Source: Aphelocoma coerulescens
Lineage: Eukaryota; Chordata; Aves; Passeriformes; Corvidae
Assembly: GCF_041296385.1 (NCBI RefSeq)
Contig: NC_091023.1
Coordinates: 7,068,924 to 7,132,923 of the forward strand
Direction of reading: 5' to 3'
DNA length: 64,000 nucleotides
Positions 1-14,300 of this stretch are shown here, in pieces. Numbering within the stretch: the first letter of the stretch is position 1; each line of letters opens with the position of its first letter. The notes beneath the pieces are model-generated. The model had not been told where the DNA came from. It searched no databases and saw only the letters and a list, made by a program, of their open reading frames with translations. The position numbers and the translations under genes are program-made.

Positions 1-1560
1 ACTCTAATTAGTTGAACTTGAGTTCACAAACTCAGAGGCCTTTCAAAGCATTTGGCAAGCTGCATGAAAGTGTCACAGCAAAAGTCTCTGAAGTGCACAA
101 TAATCCCCGTTTAAAATACAGGAAGGCTTTATAGGTCCTCTTTGAAATCTTGAATATTGAGAGAAATAAATACCTGAGAAAAAAATATGCTACTTGTCTG
201 CTGAGCATCCACAAAAGAAGCTCAGGATGAATTTTCCCTGAGTACTTAATGTACTCTCTGAGTCTAGACTTAACATAGCTCTCATTGGTTAAAATTAGAA
301 TGGAAATAGCCAGAGTACCAAAAGTCTATCCCCAGCTAAGGAATTTCTTGTTGTCTTCTCTGAAGTTATTCCCAGTGCAGAATGAAAGTGTGATGTTGAT
401 GTTACATAGGCAATCTGTTCAAGTAGCAGCTGGTTCCCCAAGTATAATTTTAAGTCTATTGAACATTGGGTTGTATTTTCAAGTGTGTGCAGCATCTTTG
501 CAATCCAGTTGTGTCCTGCTGTTGGTTCTCCAAATAACAGCCATTAAGGAAAATAACCATCATCCCTGAGCCATGTGGATTTTACCTCTGGTATCACTGT
601 TTTGAATCAACACTGTGGTATCTGAGCACTGAAAGTGTAGGTACAAATCTCTTGAGGCTTTATGGAAATACAGTGAAAAAATAAAAGGTTGTGATCAAAA
701 GACCAGAATAATTGCTTTCATACAGAATTTAAAATATTTAAGATTTACTTAATGAATATTTAAATATATTAAGACCTTTGATAGTGAAGTGGTGGTGCTT
801 AGCAGAAACCATTCCAGGGCTGGTATCTGAATTTCAGGTCTGACTGCAGAATACTCATTTGCACTCTGGGTAGCGGCAACTGTTTCCTTTCCTGGTGAGC
901 ATGACAGTGCTTATCTCGTGCTGTCCTGAAAACTACCTGGATCAGTTTGTTCAGCTCTGTTTCTGTCTTGTTCAGATCTTAATGACACAAAATGGGCATA
1001 ATGAAAATAAGCAGCTGAGTGCATGTAGAGTTGCAAGTAGAGTGAACTGTGCAAGGGGAAATCCCCACCTGAGGCAGGTGCTCTTCCACCCCTGGGAGGA
1101 GATGGTGGCTATACTAAAGATGTTAGATGGCTTATCATATACCTGGAAATTCATTAATGCAAATTGGAACTGGAAGTCCAGCTTAAAAATTAGAAGCAGT
1201 TTTTTAGCTCAATTTTACTGTGTGAGTAAGTAATGTGTTCCTGATTCTTATTAAAGGTGCAATAGAGAGGTCACTTCTTGAAAATTGTTATCAGTGTGAT
1301 GGCAGCTGGAAGAATCCTAGAACCTCCAGGTCAGATTGTATCCTTGTTACTCTGCTCTCTGACTGTTTCCATGGCAATAGATGTCAGTTGCTGAAAATGG
1401 AGAAAATGAGAGTTTGGAAGCAATTATTGTTTTAAATCTCTTCATTTTTGTAGTCTGACAAGTGTTCCTGTGGTGATAGCAGCAGGTACAGAGCAGTTTG
1501 ATTGTCAGGTTCACATCCAGCTACTAAGTGACAGCGGAAAAAACTTATTTTGCTAGGAGC

Positions 1561-1577
1561 AAAAAAAAAAAAAAAAA
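1561..1577 (+). repeat. Poly(A) run, 17 bases
   Basis: There are seventeen consecutive A, followed by TAA. No body of a retroposon is recognisable upstream, so it is called only as a simple repeat. Confidence 0.9.
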
Positions 1578-3391
1578 TAAAGCACCTAGCTTTATGGATG
1601 TGTGAAATGGGAAGTGGTTTTAAACTGTGTATTAGACAAAAGCATATAATATGCCTCCTTCTAGGACAATATAGAAGAGCAATGTTAAGAAAAAATGGGT
1701 ATTTTAATACTCCTCACATTTCTTGGTGGAGAGAGCAGAGCTGGTCTTCACACACATAAAACTTCGTATCACCATATGTTCAGCTCTTGTAAAATTAACT
1801 GTAGATTTCAAATCCACTCACCCTTGAGGTTTCAAAGATAAGAATGTAATGCCAGGGTTTTTTTCTGGATTCCTTTTATGTCTTGGTGAGTCTGTAGGGA
1901 GTGGGAGAAGGAGGAGAAGAGGTTTAAAAAATATAGAAGGTGTGCATACAAGACATAGCAAGGGGAATCTGTCACAGCGCCCAGCTCAAAATTTAATTAA
2001 AAGAAAATAAATCCCAGGAATTGTTTTCAAATGTTTGGGAAAGGAATCTGAAGAATTTGCATGTATTTATAGCTCCTGTTTCTGCCAAACTGGATTCCAG
2101 ATATATGTTTGCTTTACATGTGGAATGAAACCTCTTTTGCTTCTCTGGTCTAAGCTAATCCAAGAGGCATCACGTTGGATTCAGTCTCTAGGCAGCTGGA
2201 GAAGTTTTGGGCTGACTGGGAGCTGTGGTGAGGTATTTTACAGGAAGTAGACGTAAGGCCAAAACTCTCTACAGGGGTGTTAAGGCCACATAATCTCTGT
2301 AATTTTAGAAATGTGATATTTACATTGTGCATAAACAGTTGTTGGTTTTGAGAAATTGTAATGCTCTGAAAAGTCAGGGCATGTTGAAAAATAAAATGAG
2401 GTTTCTTTTCAGTGCTTCTGAATTTTGAAGTGTGATTCAGGAGCTTATGTCCTATGGCAAGCCAACATGTATTAGATTCCAGACTCGTTAGGTGCAATAT
2501 CTACTGCCAGATATATTATTCTCATTCAAATCCCTCTTTAAAATCTACATCTGTCAGAAAGCTTTAGAAGAGGTAAACTAATTAAAATGTTTCAGTGAAG
2601 TAATTTTGCTTGCCAAACAGCTTCTGATTTTAGGGAGGCAGGAAAGTCTTGTCACTAAGATACATCTGTGTTTTATCATATCAGCCCTGAGTCCTGGTGT
2701 ACAGAGCTCACAAGTCTCATGTGCCCTGTGAGATACCTGGAGCATTTGTGGGCAAGATGGGATCAGTACTGCTAATTAATAAAAATTTCAGTAGGCATTT
2801 CAAGTGTGATTTTCTCTTTATAAATGTTAATTAATGTCAGTCTTATGCTATCTGTGAATTCTCTACGATTTTTTGTACTAATTTACTATATAAAGACCAG
2901 TGCTTCTATTTTTCTTTCACAGTCTCTCAGACAGCTCTCAATCTGCTATTCTACTTGTCAATTTTTTTTGCTTTCCCTTTCCTCTGTCAATTCTTTGATC
3001 TTTGCTCTGTTTTGCAATTTAGAAAGTTTTTATTCCCCTAGATAATGTGCAGTGTTGCCATTTTTCTCTGGAGATATGTAGAATTCCTTTGTCAGGCAGC
3101 AGGAATCTGACAACTCTGTGGAAATGCCAAATCTTAGGTTTGCATATCATAGGATTCCCTCAATTTTATATCCCTAATATCTCACATTCATGCTGCAACA
3201 ATGCCTGTGCAAATAGTAAAGTTAAAATGCTGAAGTTAAACCAAATAACTTCTATGCTAGAAACACCTCCCATCCAGAATCAGCCTTAACTCAGTGGAGC
3301 AGCTCCTCGGGCTGTCTTAAACACAATGATTGAAAGGGCTAGAAACAAACATAAAGGTATTTGTGTATTTGTGGCAAGGAGTGCGTTTGCT

Positions 3392-3409
3392 AAAAAAAAA
3401 AAAAAAAAA
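3392..3409 (+). repeat. Poly(A) run, 18 bases
   Basis: There are eighteen consecutive A, followed by a further A-rich stretch to about 3428. No retroposon body can be recognised beside it. Confidence 0.9.
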
Positions 3410-3540
3410 GGAAAAAATTTAAAAATTGAGTCTTGTAAATTAGTAGTGGGCAGGCTGATCTGCATTTGGAGAAGCCTACAGCCATTTACCCACCTTGATC
3501 TGGTGATGGGTCTGTTTATTGGACACTGGCAGAATTTAAT

Positions 3541-3592
3541 TCTTTTTTGGGTTGGTTGGGGTTTTTTTGGGTTTTTAATAGTTTTCTTTTAA
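3541..3592 (+). repeat. T/G-rich low-complexity tract
   Basis: Runs of T are interrupted by GGG and GG blocks such as TTTTTTGGGTTTTT. Similar tracts recur at 17101-17160, 20970-21100, 28629-28733 and 34338-34399. No coding content is seen. Confidence 0.8.
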
Positions 3593-5220
3593 TGATAGGT
3601 AGTCTTAGTGTGCCATAGTTTCTTTCAGCCAGTAAAACTGCTGCTAATGGAGAAGATAGAGGCATGGAAAAACAAAAGCAAACTGTAGATACAAAGCCCG
3701 TTGAGTTGGCTTTCTCTCTCCTAACTCTTCAGGCTTGATGTTAACTCCTTGATGCCAAGGGTTTCAGGTAGGTGATACCTTGGTTCTGGACATGGATTTC
3801 ATATAGAATGGGATATTTTTGTAATTGCAGCACTGTGAGGAAATGAATGTTCCACTTAATGGCCTCCTGTAATAACCCCCTTATATTTGCTGGGAACTTG
3901 TTGCTGTGCCAGAAATTGTTCCTCCTCTTGTACTGCTTTATTTACTTTCTTTGCTGTAGTAATGTTAAACTTGATAGAAGCTATCTTTTGCTAAAAGTAA
4001 AGAAAAAAATAATAAATCCCTTTTGAATTAGGTTTCTAAACTATAACAGTAGTGGTTTCTAGAACAAACACTCAGTAGATGATGAAAGAAACTGATTAAT
4101 ATCTCTGAATATTTGAAGTGAGGACTGATAGCCAAGAGCTGACAAAGAGCGATTTAAAAATGAAAATGAAGCCATAATATATTCAAAGGGATGAAATGGA
4201 TATTACTTGGGGGGTGGGGGAGCTGATGTATTAATTTTGATTTTCAAATTAAAAGAAAAAACTTGGGAGCCAATTATTACCCAATTGCTCCAGGCTGGAT
4301 TTCCAAGATGATATACAAAAGTGGCAATTTTATAACATTATAGTCCTAGAAAAACAGCCCTAATCAAAGATCACTTCTGCAATTGCCTGCAAGTTCTGAC
4401 TGGCTGGACCCCAAGTCCAACATCCACTAAAAAAGAGGAGGGAGGAGAGGATTTATGCACTGCCTTAGCACAGTCAAAGATATGGGGAAACAGAGACTTA
4501 GCTCCCAAACTAAAATTGTGAGCTGCATTTCATTTCTTGCCTCACAAAAAGTGATGTTTTAGCAGCATGTCGAGGCAAAAAAAGCAGGAATTTTTATTAC
4601 AGAACCAAAGGGAAATGACATGTCCAGTAGGGCTGTGGTGGGAAAAAAAAAGATGAGGGAATAAAAAGCCACACCTGGTGATCTTCCCGAGAGATGTGAT
4701 CTAAGTGAGAAATACTTACTTGTTCTTCGGTCACATGGATTTGATAAATCTTTCAAGTCGTTGACCAATTTCCACTGGAAACATTGTGGGTTTTCTACCA
4801 CATTTTCTGGGACTTTGTTCAGGAGTCAGAGCTTCTATGAGCTGCTCCTGCAGTTGTGTCTTGCCATGTGAACCATTCCAGAGCCTGTCACTCCTCACTT
4901 CTGGGCAGCTGGCAGGAGGTGCTGCTGATCCATACCTTCTCAGAAATACTGAGAACTTGCTGTATTTATACCATGTACGTATGTGTGTATATATGTGTGT
5001 GTATTTATGCCTGTTTTACCACAGCAGATGTGTGCCATGGAAAATCAGGCTTCACCAAAGATATTTCTTTTTCTACTGGTGCAATTAGTGCTTGTAGCTC
5101 TAAGAAATTACCCTGTCCAGTTACACTGTCAAGAGAAATTCTATTGTTGGTATGCTGCTCATCACAATTCCTGTTAATCCACTTCTTTCCCTGCTCTCCT
5201 CTTTGTTCCCAAGATACAGG

Positions 5221-5358
5221 CCCCATCCCTGGCAGTGTTCAGGGCCAGGCTGGATGAGGCTTTGAGCAGCCTTGTCTAGTGGAAGGTGGTCCTGCCTATG
5301 GCAGGGGATTGGAATGAGATGATCTTTGAGGTCCCTTCCAACCCAAAGCATTCTCTGA
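5221..5358 (+). mobile_element. CR1 LINE 3' end, heavily 5'-truncated
   Basis: The segment matches the 3' terminal part of avian CR1 elements. It has, in order, a 'ccatccctgg..gtgttcagggccaggctgga' stretch, then 'ctagtggaaggtg', 'cctatggcagggg', 'agatgatctttgaggtccc' and 'ttccaacccaaagcattct'. Only about the last 140 bases remain, which is typical because CR1 insertions are usually truncated at the 5' end. Orientation is sense on the + strand. It ends in a diverged version of the terminal octamer repeat (ATTCTCTG instead of ATTCTATG). No reverse-transcriptase coding remains. The family assignment is from memory of the consensus, not from an alignment. Confidence 0.9.
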
Positions 5359-8300
5359 CAGAGCAGGCAGTGTCTATGGAAAATTCTCCATGAAGCATGC
5401 CAAATGAGTCTCTGCTGCTGGTAGTACTACACACCAGTAATTTTATAATCTGCATGCATATTCCTATATAGCTGTGATAAAGGGCACACTTGTGGAACCA
5501 GGAGAGCAGGATTTGATTTTTTTTATTGAGGACAGTAGGTTGGGCTGGTTTTACCAGGCCTTCTAAATCAGTTAAACTTTGGAAAATGGACTTGTTTTCT
5601 TTTGGCTTGGCCAGAATATCCAATTAACATTTCAGTGACTTAAGTGCATCTTGTAATAATCCATCTCCTAGAACTGCCTTAATTGCTCATAGAAAAATAC
5701 ATTCCTGCCATAAAAAATGTATTTTTGGGCTGGAAGATGATGAGGCTGGCAGTTCAGAATGCTGAACAGATGGCAGTGCAGAGTCCTGGCCTGCAAATTC
5801 AGCTGTGCTTTGGGGTGCCTGCAGATTAGGCCACCCCTTTGGAATGCTGCAGAGCCAACAAGGATCCGTTCAGGACCCTTTTATAATAGCTGGTGCTGCA
5901 TCCTATGTTGATCCACTGAAATAGCTGTTATTTTCATTTTCACATAATAATAGTGGCCCATAAACTGCTGGATCTTCTTTCTAGCTGTGAGTGTAGGTAA
6001 TCACATGCTACCTGGCAGCTGTGCTTCAGGGGAAGTTATTGTAAATATCTCAATAAAGTATTTTCATTCTTTGCATAAGTAGCGTTTGTTGAAAAAATGC
6101 TACAATAGAGAGTTCTTAAACTGGAAGCAAACTCCTATATTTCACCAATTATGTACAAATGTATTCTACGAATGCAACATTGTAGTTTGTTAAATAGTTT
6201 CTTTAGACGCTCTGTGATTACTGTAAGTGTTCAATACTTGGAGATCTTTAAATCCAGTAGCGTATAATAAAAATTAACATCTGTAGCTGTACTGTTCACA
6301 CACAGCTGAGGCTCAGATGTGCTTCTCCCACCACTGATCACTTCAAACTGTGTTTTCCTCAACAGGGCAGGGAGGAAGAAGTTTGGGGACATTATAGTAC
6401 ATTCTGAGCAGTAATATAATTAGGTTGGCTCATGGAACCCATCAGCAAGGGTGGAACAAGTGTGTGTCAAAAATCTTTCAGGAGAATGTTATCATTACAT
6501 CCTGTTCATACAATGAAAAGAGCACCCAGATCAATTTTTTTGTGGATTAGGACTACAGTATTTGAAAGAAAAGGGCTCTGTCTTAGCTTAAATTCAGCAG
6601 CGTATCCTCTGTACCCACAAAATCTGACAAGTTGGGCAAATCACTGATGGAACATACATTAGGTAGCTGTCTCAGTTTGAAGACAGGGACTGGAGTCTTG
6701 CCTTGGCTGTAAGTCACACCCAAGGAGAAATTCCCTAGGAAAAAATACTACCTCTAAGGAATGTTTTTATGATATATAGGCCCATATAGGTTTACACATT
6801 CTAATTACAAAAATGAGTAAGTCACAAACTCAAAGCTGGAGTTCTGTAAGCAAATACAGCAACATCCTCTCCTCTTTCTACACTCTCGTCTGATACTTTG
6901 AATTTAAGAATAATAACTTTCAGGAACAGGTATTTCCTGGCAATTGGTGACTGGCTGGAGGAGTCAATGCTCTTGGCATTGCCTGAGGTCATTAAATGAT
7001 AGGGATTGTCTGATGTGGAAGTAGTTATTGCCATTATAAATAATAAGAGTGAAATATTACATCACCATAGGTGCGGATGTCTGTATATAGTTTTGGGGTT
7101 TTTTGCTAGTAATTGAAGAGCGTAAGTGCCACAAGGAGCCAGATGGTCTTTTCTGGAGTCTTTTAAATAATTCTACTTAGGTATAGATTTTGTGCCCCAG
7201 GTATAACAGTAGCAAATAGAAGAGCAGCTGCGTAAGACTGCATTCCCTACTCAGTTACTTGCTGTTGACCTTGGTCTCACGTTTACCAGTTCAGGCACGT
7301 TTGTTTTGTGTAGTTCCCTCCTTTCAGCACGAATCAACCAGAACTGCCAAGGGAAACTTGGCTGTGTCACCAGTGCTGCTGACACTGACAGAGTTCTCAT
7401 AATTCCAGGGGAGGAAGCTCTACAGCAGGAGGATATGAGCAGGGCAAACATGAGTTCTGCATCACTGAGGTACCTGGGGAAAAAAAATTAAAGCCATTAA
7501 ACAAGCCTGGAACTAATGTGATCAAGTGGAGATTTATAGTAAATTCTGAGAGTTTTAACTCTAGAAAGAATTGTAAGAAAGCTCTTGGCTCTGATCACTG
7601 CTGTGGTGTAGAACAATAAAAAGGTGTAGCAAAATTTTGGTTCTGAATTTCATCTGAACCAAAACCTGGTGGACTAGAGGAAGTCTTTCCCTTTGCTTCC
7701 TTTGACTTTGTGGATGATATTGCAAAAAAAATTGAAAACAACCATGATGATACAATCACTTTGTGTTTTGTGTCTGAGTCATTTTGTCAGATGTTGTAGT
7801 CCCCAGTTCTCTTCAGAGTAGAGGCCTTGAAAATGTGTATCCAAAGAGAAGAGAGACTAGAAAGGAAGAGATGTGGTGAAATGACTTGCCATAGGTTGTG
7901 CAGCCATACAGACACACAACTGGGAGTTTGGATCAAGTCAGCTCAATCAGATTCCTGTTCTTTCCGCTGATGGCATATTCCTTACAGTTTTGAGAACTTG
8001 CATCTTTGCTGAGGAAAAAACAAGGGGGATTTTAAAATTACTTTACTTTACTCACTTTACTCACTAAAATAGACAGGAAGGTTAAAAGAGAACTATGATA
8101 AACTGGGAAATCAAATACACAGGAAAAGACTTTAAAAATAATACAGATGTGCCTCCTGCAGCTCTGAGTGCACACAGCAATCACAAGGTAAAACATCATT
8201 TACATATGCAAATTTCTTATCCTGAGGCTCTTTCTTTGAAGAACAATAGTAGGTATTCATCACTTGAGGTTCATGCAAGCAGATTTCTTTTAACTGAATG

Positions 8301-11300
8301 TCTAATCTGATGCCTAGGGTTGCATGTGCCTATCATCCAGATTACGCTGTGGATTTATGTACGTAATCAGACTTAGAGCTTTACTTGAGAATACAGTTAA
8401 ACAAAAATGTCATTAAATGTGTCCAATCTGCAGATGTACTGAGGGGTTCACCTTCACATTTTTGACAGTTGATGAAACTTGGTGACCTCTTGAAGGAGCT
8501 GGTGTTTCAGGCCGATATTAGCACAAGAGAAGATGCTACCAAATGTAGCATCATGCTGTTCATTTTAAATTTACAGAAAACCACAGTGTGCATGTAAATT
8601 ATAGATTGAGCCAGGCCTATGACCATCTGTTTTAACATGAATCTGTTTGTCAGAGTTACATCACAGTGAGTAAAAGAATGCAAGGTAATACAAATCCTGA
8701 AAGATGGAAAGGTCGTGGTCAGTGTGCTATGTGCTGTGTGATTTTGCATTATTCACATAATGTGCTCTGATACTGATGGATTAAATTAGTTTATTAGAGC
8801 GCCGTGCTTCCAGTTTTAAAGTCAGTATCTTTAAGCTGAATGTGATTCACCAGAACTAGTTTAATAACATTCACACTCTCTGTTGCAGTGCCCAACAAAT
8901 TATCATTCTTCTAGTTCAAGTCTCTCAAATAGAACATTTTAACCTTATTTATTTTGTGCATACACAGCAGGAAAGAGTCCACCTTCTACAACACTTTACA
9001 GGCAGCTGTAGTGAATTTCAATCTAAAGGGATTGTGCTATCCTTGGTATTTTGCAAAACATTTTCTAAAAAATCCAGTTGACAGAGTTAACTGATGAGAA
9101 CAAGACGTTAATACAAAAGACAAGGAATATTTTTTTCTTGCCTGAATTCACTGACAGACTTATTTGAATGTTGTTACCACTAAACAGGTGGGGCTGTCAC
9201 TTGAAAAGCTGCATGATCTAAATATATCAATCCTCTAACTATATTGGGTCATATAAAAAGCAAACACAAAAGCCTCCCTATCTGTTTAAAGAAAAATCTG
9301 AGGACTTCCTAGCACTCAACACCTTTGGGGAAGTAGGGTGGAGAAATGTTGTGCACCACTGTGCCAGGCTAAACATCCCCACCTGAACACCCCCTTTGGG
9401 GACCACAGGACTGTATTTTAAAGTGGCAGTCAAGCCTCATGAGGGCAAAGCTGGTTTTGCTACGAGTTAGAGCAAAAGTACAAAATTATTCCAAGAGCTC
9501 AGCAGATGAAAAGGCTCCACATTCAGTGGACTGACTTACAGTATCTGAGTGCTTGATGCTGGCAGTTCTTCATATTCAGTCATAATTAGTCTATCATTTG
9601 GTCATTTTGCTGCTCTTCTCAGCTACTCATTATCTTACTAGCCATAGCTTATTAGTGGCCATAGCTTAATTTGCACTCTGCTTCCTATTCTGTTTCAGTA
9701 CCATTTATCCTGCAGGAAATCTTCCTTTTTGGTTCTTCATTGGTCTTGTGCACTGAGGAGGCCCTAGACCCGCAGGTGATACCTTTATCTGAAGCAGAAA
9801 GTGGGTCACTGCTTTTCATAAAACTGGGGATGATGCTTCTTTAGATTTTATCTTCACCTGCTGCTCCTGCATTTTTAAAACCATCAGACACATCCCAGCT
9901 CCCTGGGAGACCCTTCCGTATTACTTCCCTGAAGCAGGCCTCAACTGCATTTTCCTCCTCCAGCTGGGAGAACACAATGGGACTTTCCCCAGAAGTCTGT
10001 CAGTGCAGATCATTTAATTAGGCCAGATGGGATCGCTCTAGCAGAAGTGCAAAGCTCTCCATCCCCTTGGAACAGCTAATGGTGCCTTCCCAGTGTTCAG
10101 TTGTGGTGCTTGGGGAGTTAGAGTTAACAGATAATGCATCCTTCTCGCTCTGGCAGCTGCACCTTGGCTTTTTACTGTAGGCCTGAAACATCCAGCCTTA
10201 CCTTCCTGCCCTTGTGTGCCTCAGTGCTTTCCCATGTTTGTGCATGGCACGAGGGCAGTGCTGGCACTCAGCTGTGCTGTGCAGCTCAGCTTGTTTTCCA
10301 AGGCAAAGGGAGCTGGTATTGTAGCTGAAGACTGAACATGACAAAGGTTTTCCTGTGTATCCCAAACCAGTGTTACATGTTAAGTGTATTCAGTGCTCAG
10401 GTTGTATTCAAAAGATAGCCAAACAATTCAGAAAAAAAAAAAAAAGTAGCTAAGGCACTCGTGCAATTTAGTTTGTGCTGTCATGATGTTGTGGAAGAGC
10501 TGTGATGATGATGGAGGAGGTTAAATATTTGTAGTGCTAGATGGTCTGAAAGTGGCTCTTGAGTATATAGAGGTTATGTCTATCTATTCATTTTTCCTGC
10601 TTATGTTTTCCTTAAATAACACAGTTTATATTGTCTGGCTGTGCACTTCTTTCCCTAACGTTTCACTGAGACCAAAGAAATCTTGAGAGATCTTACATAT
10701 TTAACAGTACAGCCTTTAATAAACTCAAAGCCAACAGAAAAATCCTTCCCTATTCAAAGATAACTTTGGACAATAAATGCCCATTTGTTTGTGTAAGATA
10801 AAACTTTGATTTAATCAAAGATATATACATGCTAAAGTGATGGAATCATGGCTGCTTTTCTGCTGGAAAAAGGACAAATATATATTTTTTCTGACTATAG
10901 GAACTCCACTCATTGGCTTATATCTTGTCTTACAAGCAGCCTATTAGTGAGAGTAAGGTCTGTTGCACCTTTTGTTGGGTATTTAATTTATTAATTAACT
11001 TATTTGAATAATGGCAGTTGTGGTGATGGGCTATTTGTAGCTATTGACGCTCTACAGACCTGGACTGAGGCAATCAGCAAAATTAACACAGGCGACTAAG
11101 CTGCCATTTTCATTGACCTGAGCTGGATTCACAGCAGTGACCCAGTGCTAAAAGAGCCTATTTCCCAGTCCCCAGAGCTTCCTGCTCTTCTGCAGTGCAC
11201 AGAAAAATCAGCCACTGGAATTTCAATGCTAAAAATCCTGTGATCTGCTAAAGCAGAATTATTGTTTCCTTATTCTGTTTTTAGCCCTTTTTTCCAGACT

Positions 11301-14300
11301 GAGTGGTGAAATGAAAGGCAAAACTTATTCTCTGCCAGGGAAGTTAAGCAGAAGCATGGCTCAGTGAGCAGTACAGCCTGTCTCTCAAGGGAGAGGACTT
11401 AATTCTTCTCCACTGTCACTTGCGGTGTGACCATGGATGAATGGTAATTTAAGGACTGCAGAACCAGTTAGGATTTGCAATACACCACTACTCACAGCCC
11501 TGAGGTGAGTGCACAGGCTGTAAGGCACTCCCTGGGAAGCTGGATGCCCAAAATACTGTTGGGTGGGAATACAGCCAGGATACACCAGAGGCAGTGCTGG
11601 TAGGGAGGCAGTGCTATTTAGGGGGAGTTATTTAGGAACTCAGGTCTGACTTCTGAGCCTGCTTGAGGATCTTCTGTAATGAAACGAGTCAGTCAGGAAG
11701 AAGGAAAGGATACAAAAGGTTGTAAGATTCAGGTATGCAGGAGTGCCTCAGATGCCTGTGTGGAGCCAGCAGTGTACGAGAACAGTAAGAACTCAGTTAT
11801 TTCCGAAGGGAAGCCAAGCGGGGAGCCAAGGATAGCCAGAGGTGCCTGCAGGGCACAGTCTCACAGTGCTGGAGACAAGCAAGGAGAGCACAGAGGTGGC
11901 ACCAGCAGTTTTTCCCATCAGTGGCATCAAATAAAGCAAAGCAACAAGTCAATGTCAGATTAAGACACCAAAAGGACAGGAGAAGAAACAAGAGTATACA
12001 AATGGCTTTAAGTTAAGACTGAAGGCCCAGGCTGGAGCTTATGTGCTGCTCCTGGGCCCACAGATGGTGGGCATATGGATGGAAGTCCTGGGTGAGGCTG
12101 CTTAGGGCAAGTAATGGCTGTTAATGACCTCTACAATGTGAGATTAAGGCCACTGAAACCCACCTGCAGTGATTAATCACAGCATGAGCATTACAGAAAT
12201 TCCTCACTTTCTATTAGTATTCTGAGAATAGGAAATCAGCCTGAGCAACCCAGCAATTATAGCATGGGAAGCTGCAGGAGCAACTTAATTTGAAGTTGGA
12301 TAGGATGGGGTTTCAAGAAAGAAAATTGACAATTAAGAAAATTCATCTGTGCTTGATTGGAATGAGCTCTTAAATTGTTTCTAATTTTACAGAAACCAAA
12401 AATAAAATAGATTATTTTAATATTAACTTCATTTTTTTTCTAACTCCAGTTAGGGAAAAATTAATATTAATACTTTTTGATGGAGAATTTCCAGTTGACT
12501 GCACTGTTGAATATGGGACACTTAAATTGAGTGCACCAAACCCTTTTTTTCAAAGACTTATTGTTTTGACAAAAAGTACAATAAACAGAAGCATGTTTGA
12601 CCAGCTGAGCTTTTACAGAGGTTTTTGGTGCAGATTATAAACAGGCTCTTAAAATATGGATGCAGTGACTGGTTTTTCTTCCCCTTTTTGGGAAACTAAA
12701 AATGCTTTCTGGTGCCTTATTAAACCAGGGGTGGTGCTCTTTCCTGTTTATTGGGTTTGCATTCTAGGCTAAAGCATCAAACTGAGCTCTGAGTGTGCTT
12801 TGAGGTAAAAAGTTTAATTTAGTCAGTTCCTTACACCTTGCACGAACACACTGCCTGCATAGAGGAGCACTTGAGATTTATCTGTGTCATCGTTAAAGTA
12901 GAGAGAATGCATTAAGAAAAGCTGATGGACAGTAAAATTTGCTGTCTCTTTGCTTTTCATCGGCGCTGACTGTGAGTTTGGCTTCTTTCTCTACTCACAA
13001 AATCTTAGGGGATAAAAAAGTTATGATTCCTCATTATTTATAACTATCTGATTCTGTGCTGCTATTAGGACTTTTTTGTATTGGATTTGGGGATGATAAT
13101 TGCTATTTAATTCAGGTGTTTGAGGTGTGATTGGTCAGTCATGTGGCAGGAGTCCTTTCTAGTGTGAGAGGAAGAAGTGGAGGTGGTTTTGATTAAGTGG
13201 GGGCTTAAAAATGTGGCCTGCAGAGCAGAGAAAGAATGGTTGTCACAGATGTTTAAGGCATCTTCTGAGCCTTTCCCTTCCTTGATTATGAGGAATTCTC
13301 TGGGCCCTTTTACTACAGAGCAAGTGAGGCTTTTGCAACTGTAATGGAAAGACAAGTGGGGCCTTTTGCCTGGAATGTAAAGCTACAAAACTCCCAGTCT
13401 GACCCTGCAGCACCAATTCCTGTGCTGAGCCAGGGAGGCTTTTGTCAGACAGTGAGAAAGAACCCATACTTGAGGTTCTATTTTTTTTTTTCTTTTTCTT
13501 TCTGATCACCAAAGAGTTATTTCTAAAAGTAGTTCAGAGTTAGAATTTGGATGCAGTTCAATTGCACCAATTACATCTAACTATAATTTCAGTGTATTTT
13601 CATGACTCAATTTCAGTGGAAAATGACAAAAGAATGAGAAAATAATGATGACAGAATGAGGAATATGCATCATTTATTATCAAGATCTCTGTTGTCTCAG
13701 TTCCTGATTGGTTTCTTTTTCTCTAAGGGAATAGTTAATGTGTGATATTCTGATTTTTAATGATGACTAATATAGAGTTGGGGGTCTGAGGTAAAGTTGT
13801 TATTTAAACAGTTTAAATTTATTATGAATGTATAAAATAAATAAAGTACTTGATTTGCACTGAATCATTAGAATTTGTGCCTAACCCTTTTAAATCTGAT
13901 TAGTTATTTTATGTGACAGTGGAATTAGATGATTGCAGCAGAAATGCCAAGAGGTAGATTTGATGTCTTTATTTAAGAGAGAATCAGTTAATCCAATTTC
14001 CCAGAACTTATGTTAGTTCTGTGGGTTGTGAACCCTTTTCATTATTTGAATTTCCCTCTGCCCACTCTGAATGCTTTCTCCTCCTAGAATCTGAGAATTA
14101 TGTAAACATTATGTTTGTTTGGTTTTTTAATTAACTAATTAATTTTTTAGAAAAAAGGCCAAAACTAGCAATCACAATCAATTCTTATGACTATAATGAA
14201 ATACTGTTATGGTAGTGAGAATTAGTACAGCTTTGGACTTTTTAAAATGCAATTAATTAAATTCGATTGAAATAAATCTCACTGAAATTTGTTTTAAAAG

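Larger units (their letters stand above)
1..5220. other. Noncoding, AT-rich intergenic or intronic DNA
   Basis: No gene is supported here. Open frames are short, in mixed frames and of unbiased composition. The stretch holds A runs at 1561-1577 (17 A) and 3392-3409 (18 A), a T/G-rich tract at 3541-3592, and a small TG/TA run near 4976-5005. I see no splice-flanked reading frame, RNA gene or recognisable repeat. Confidence 0.7.
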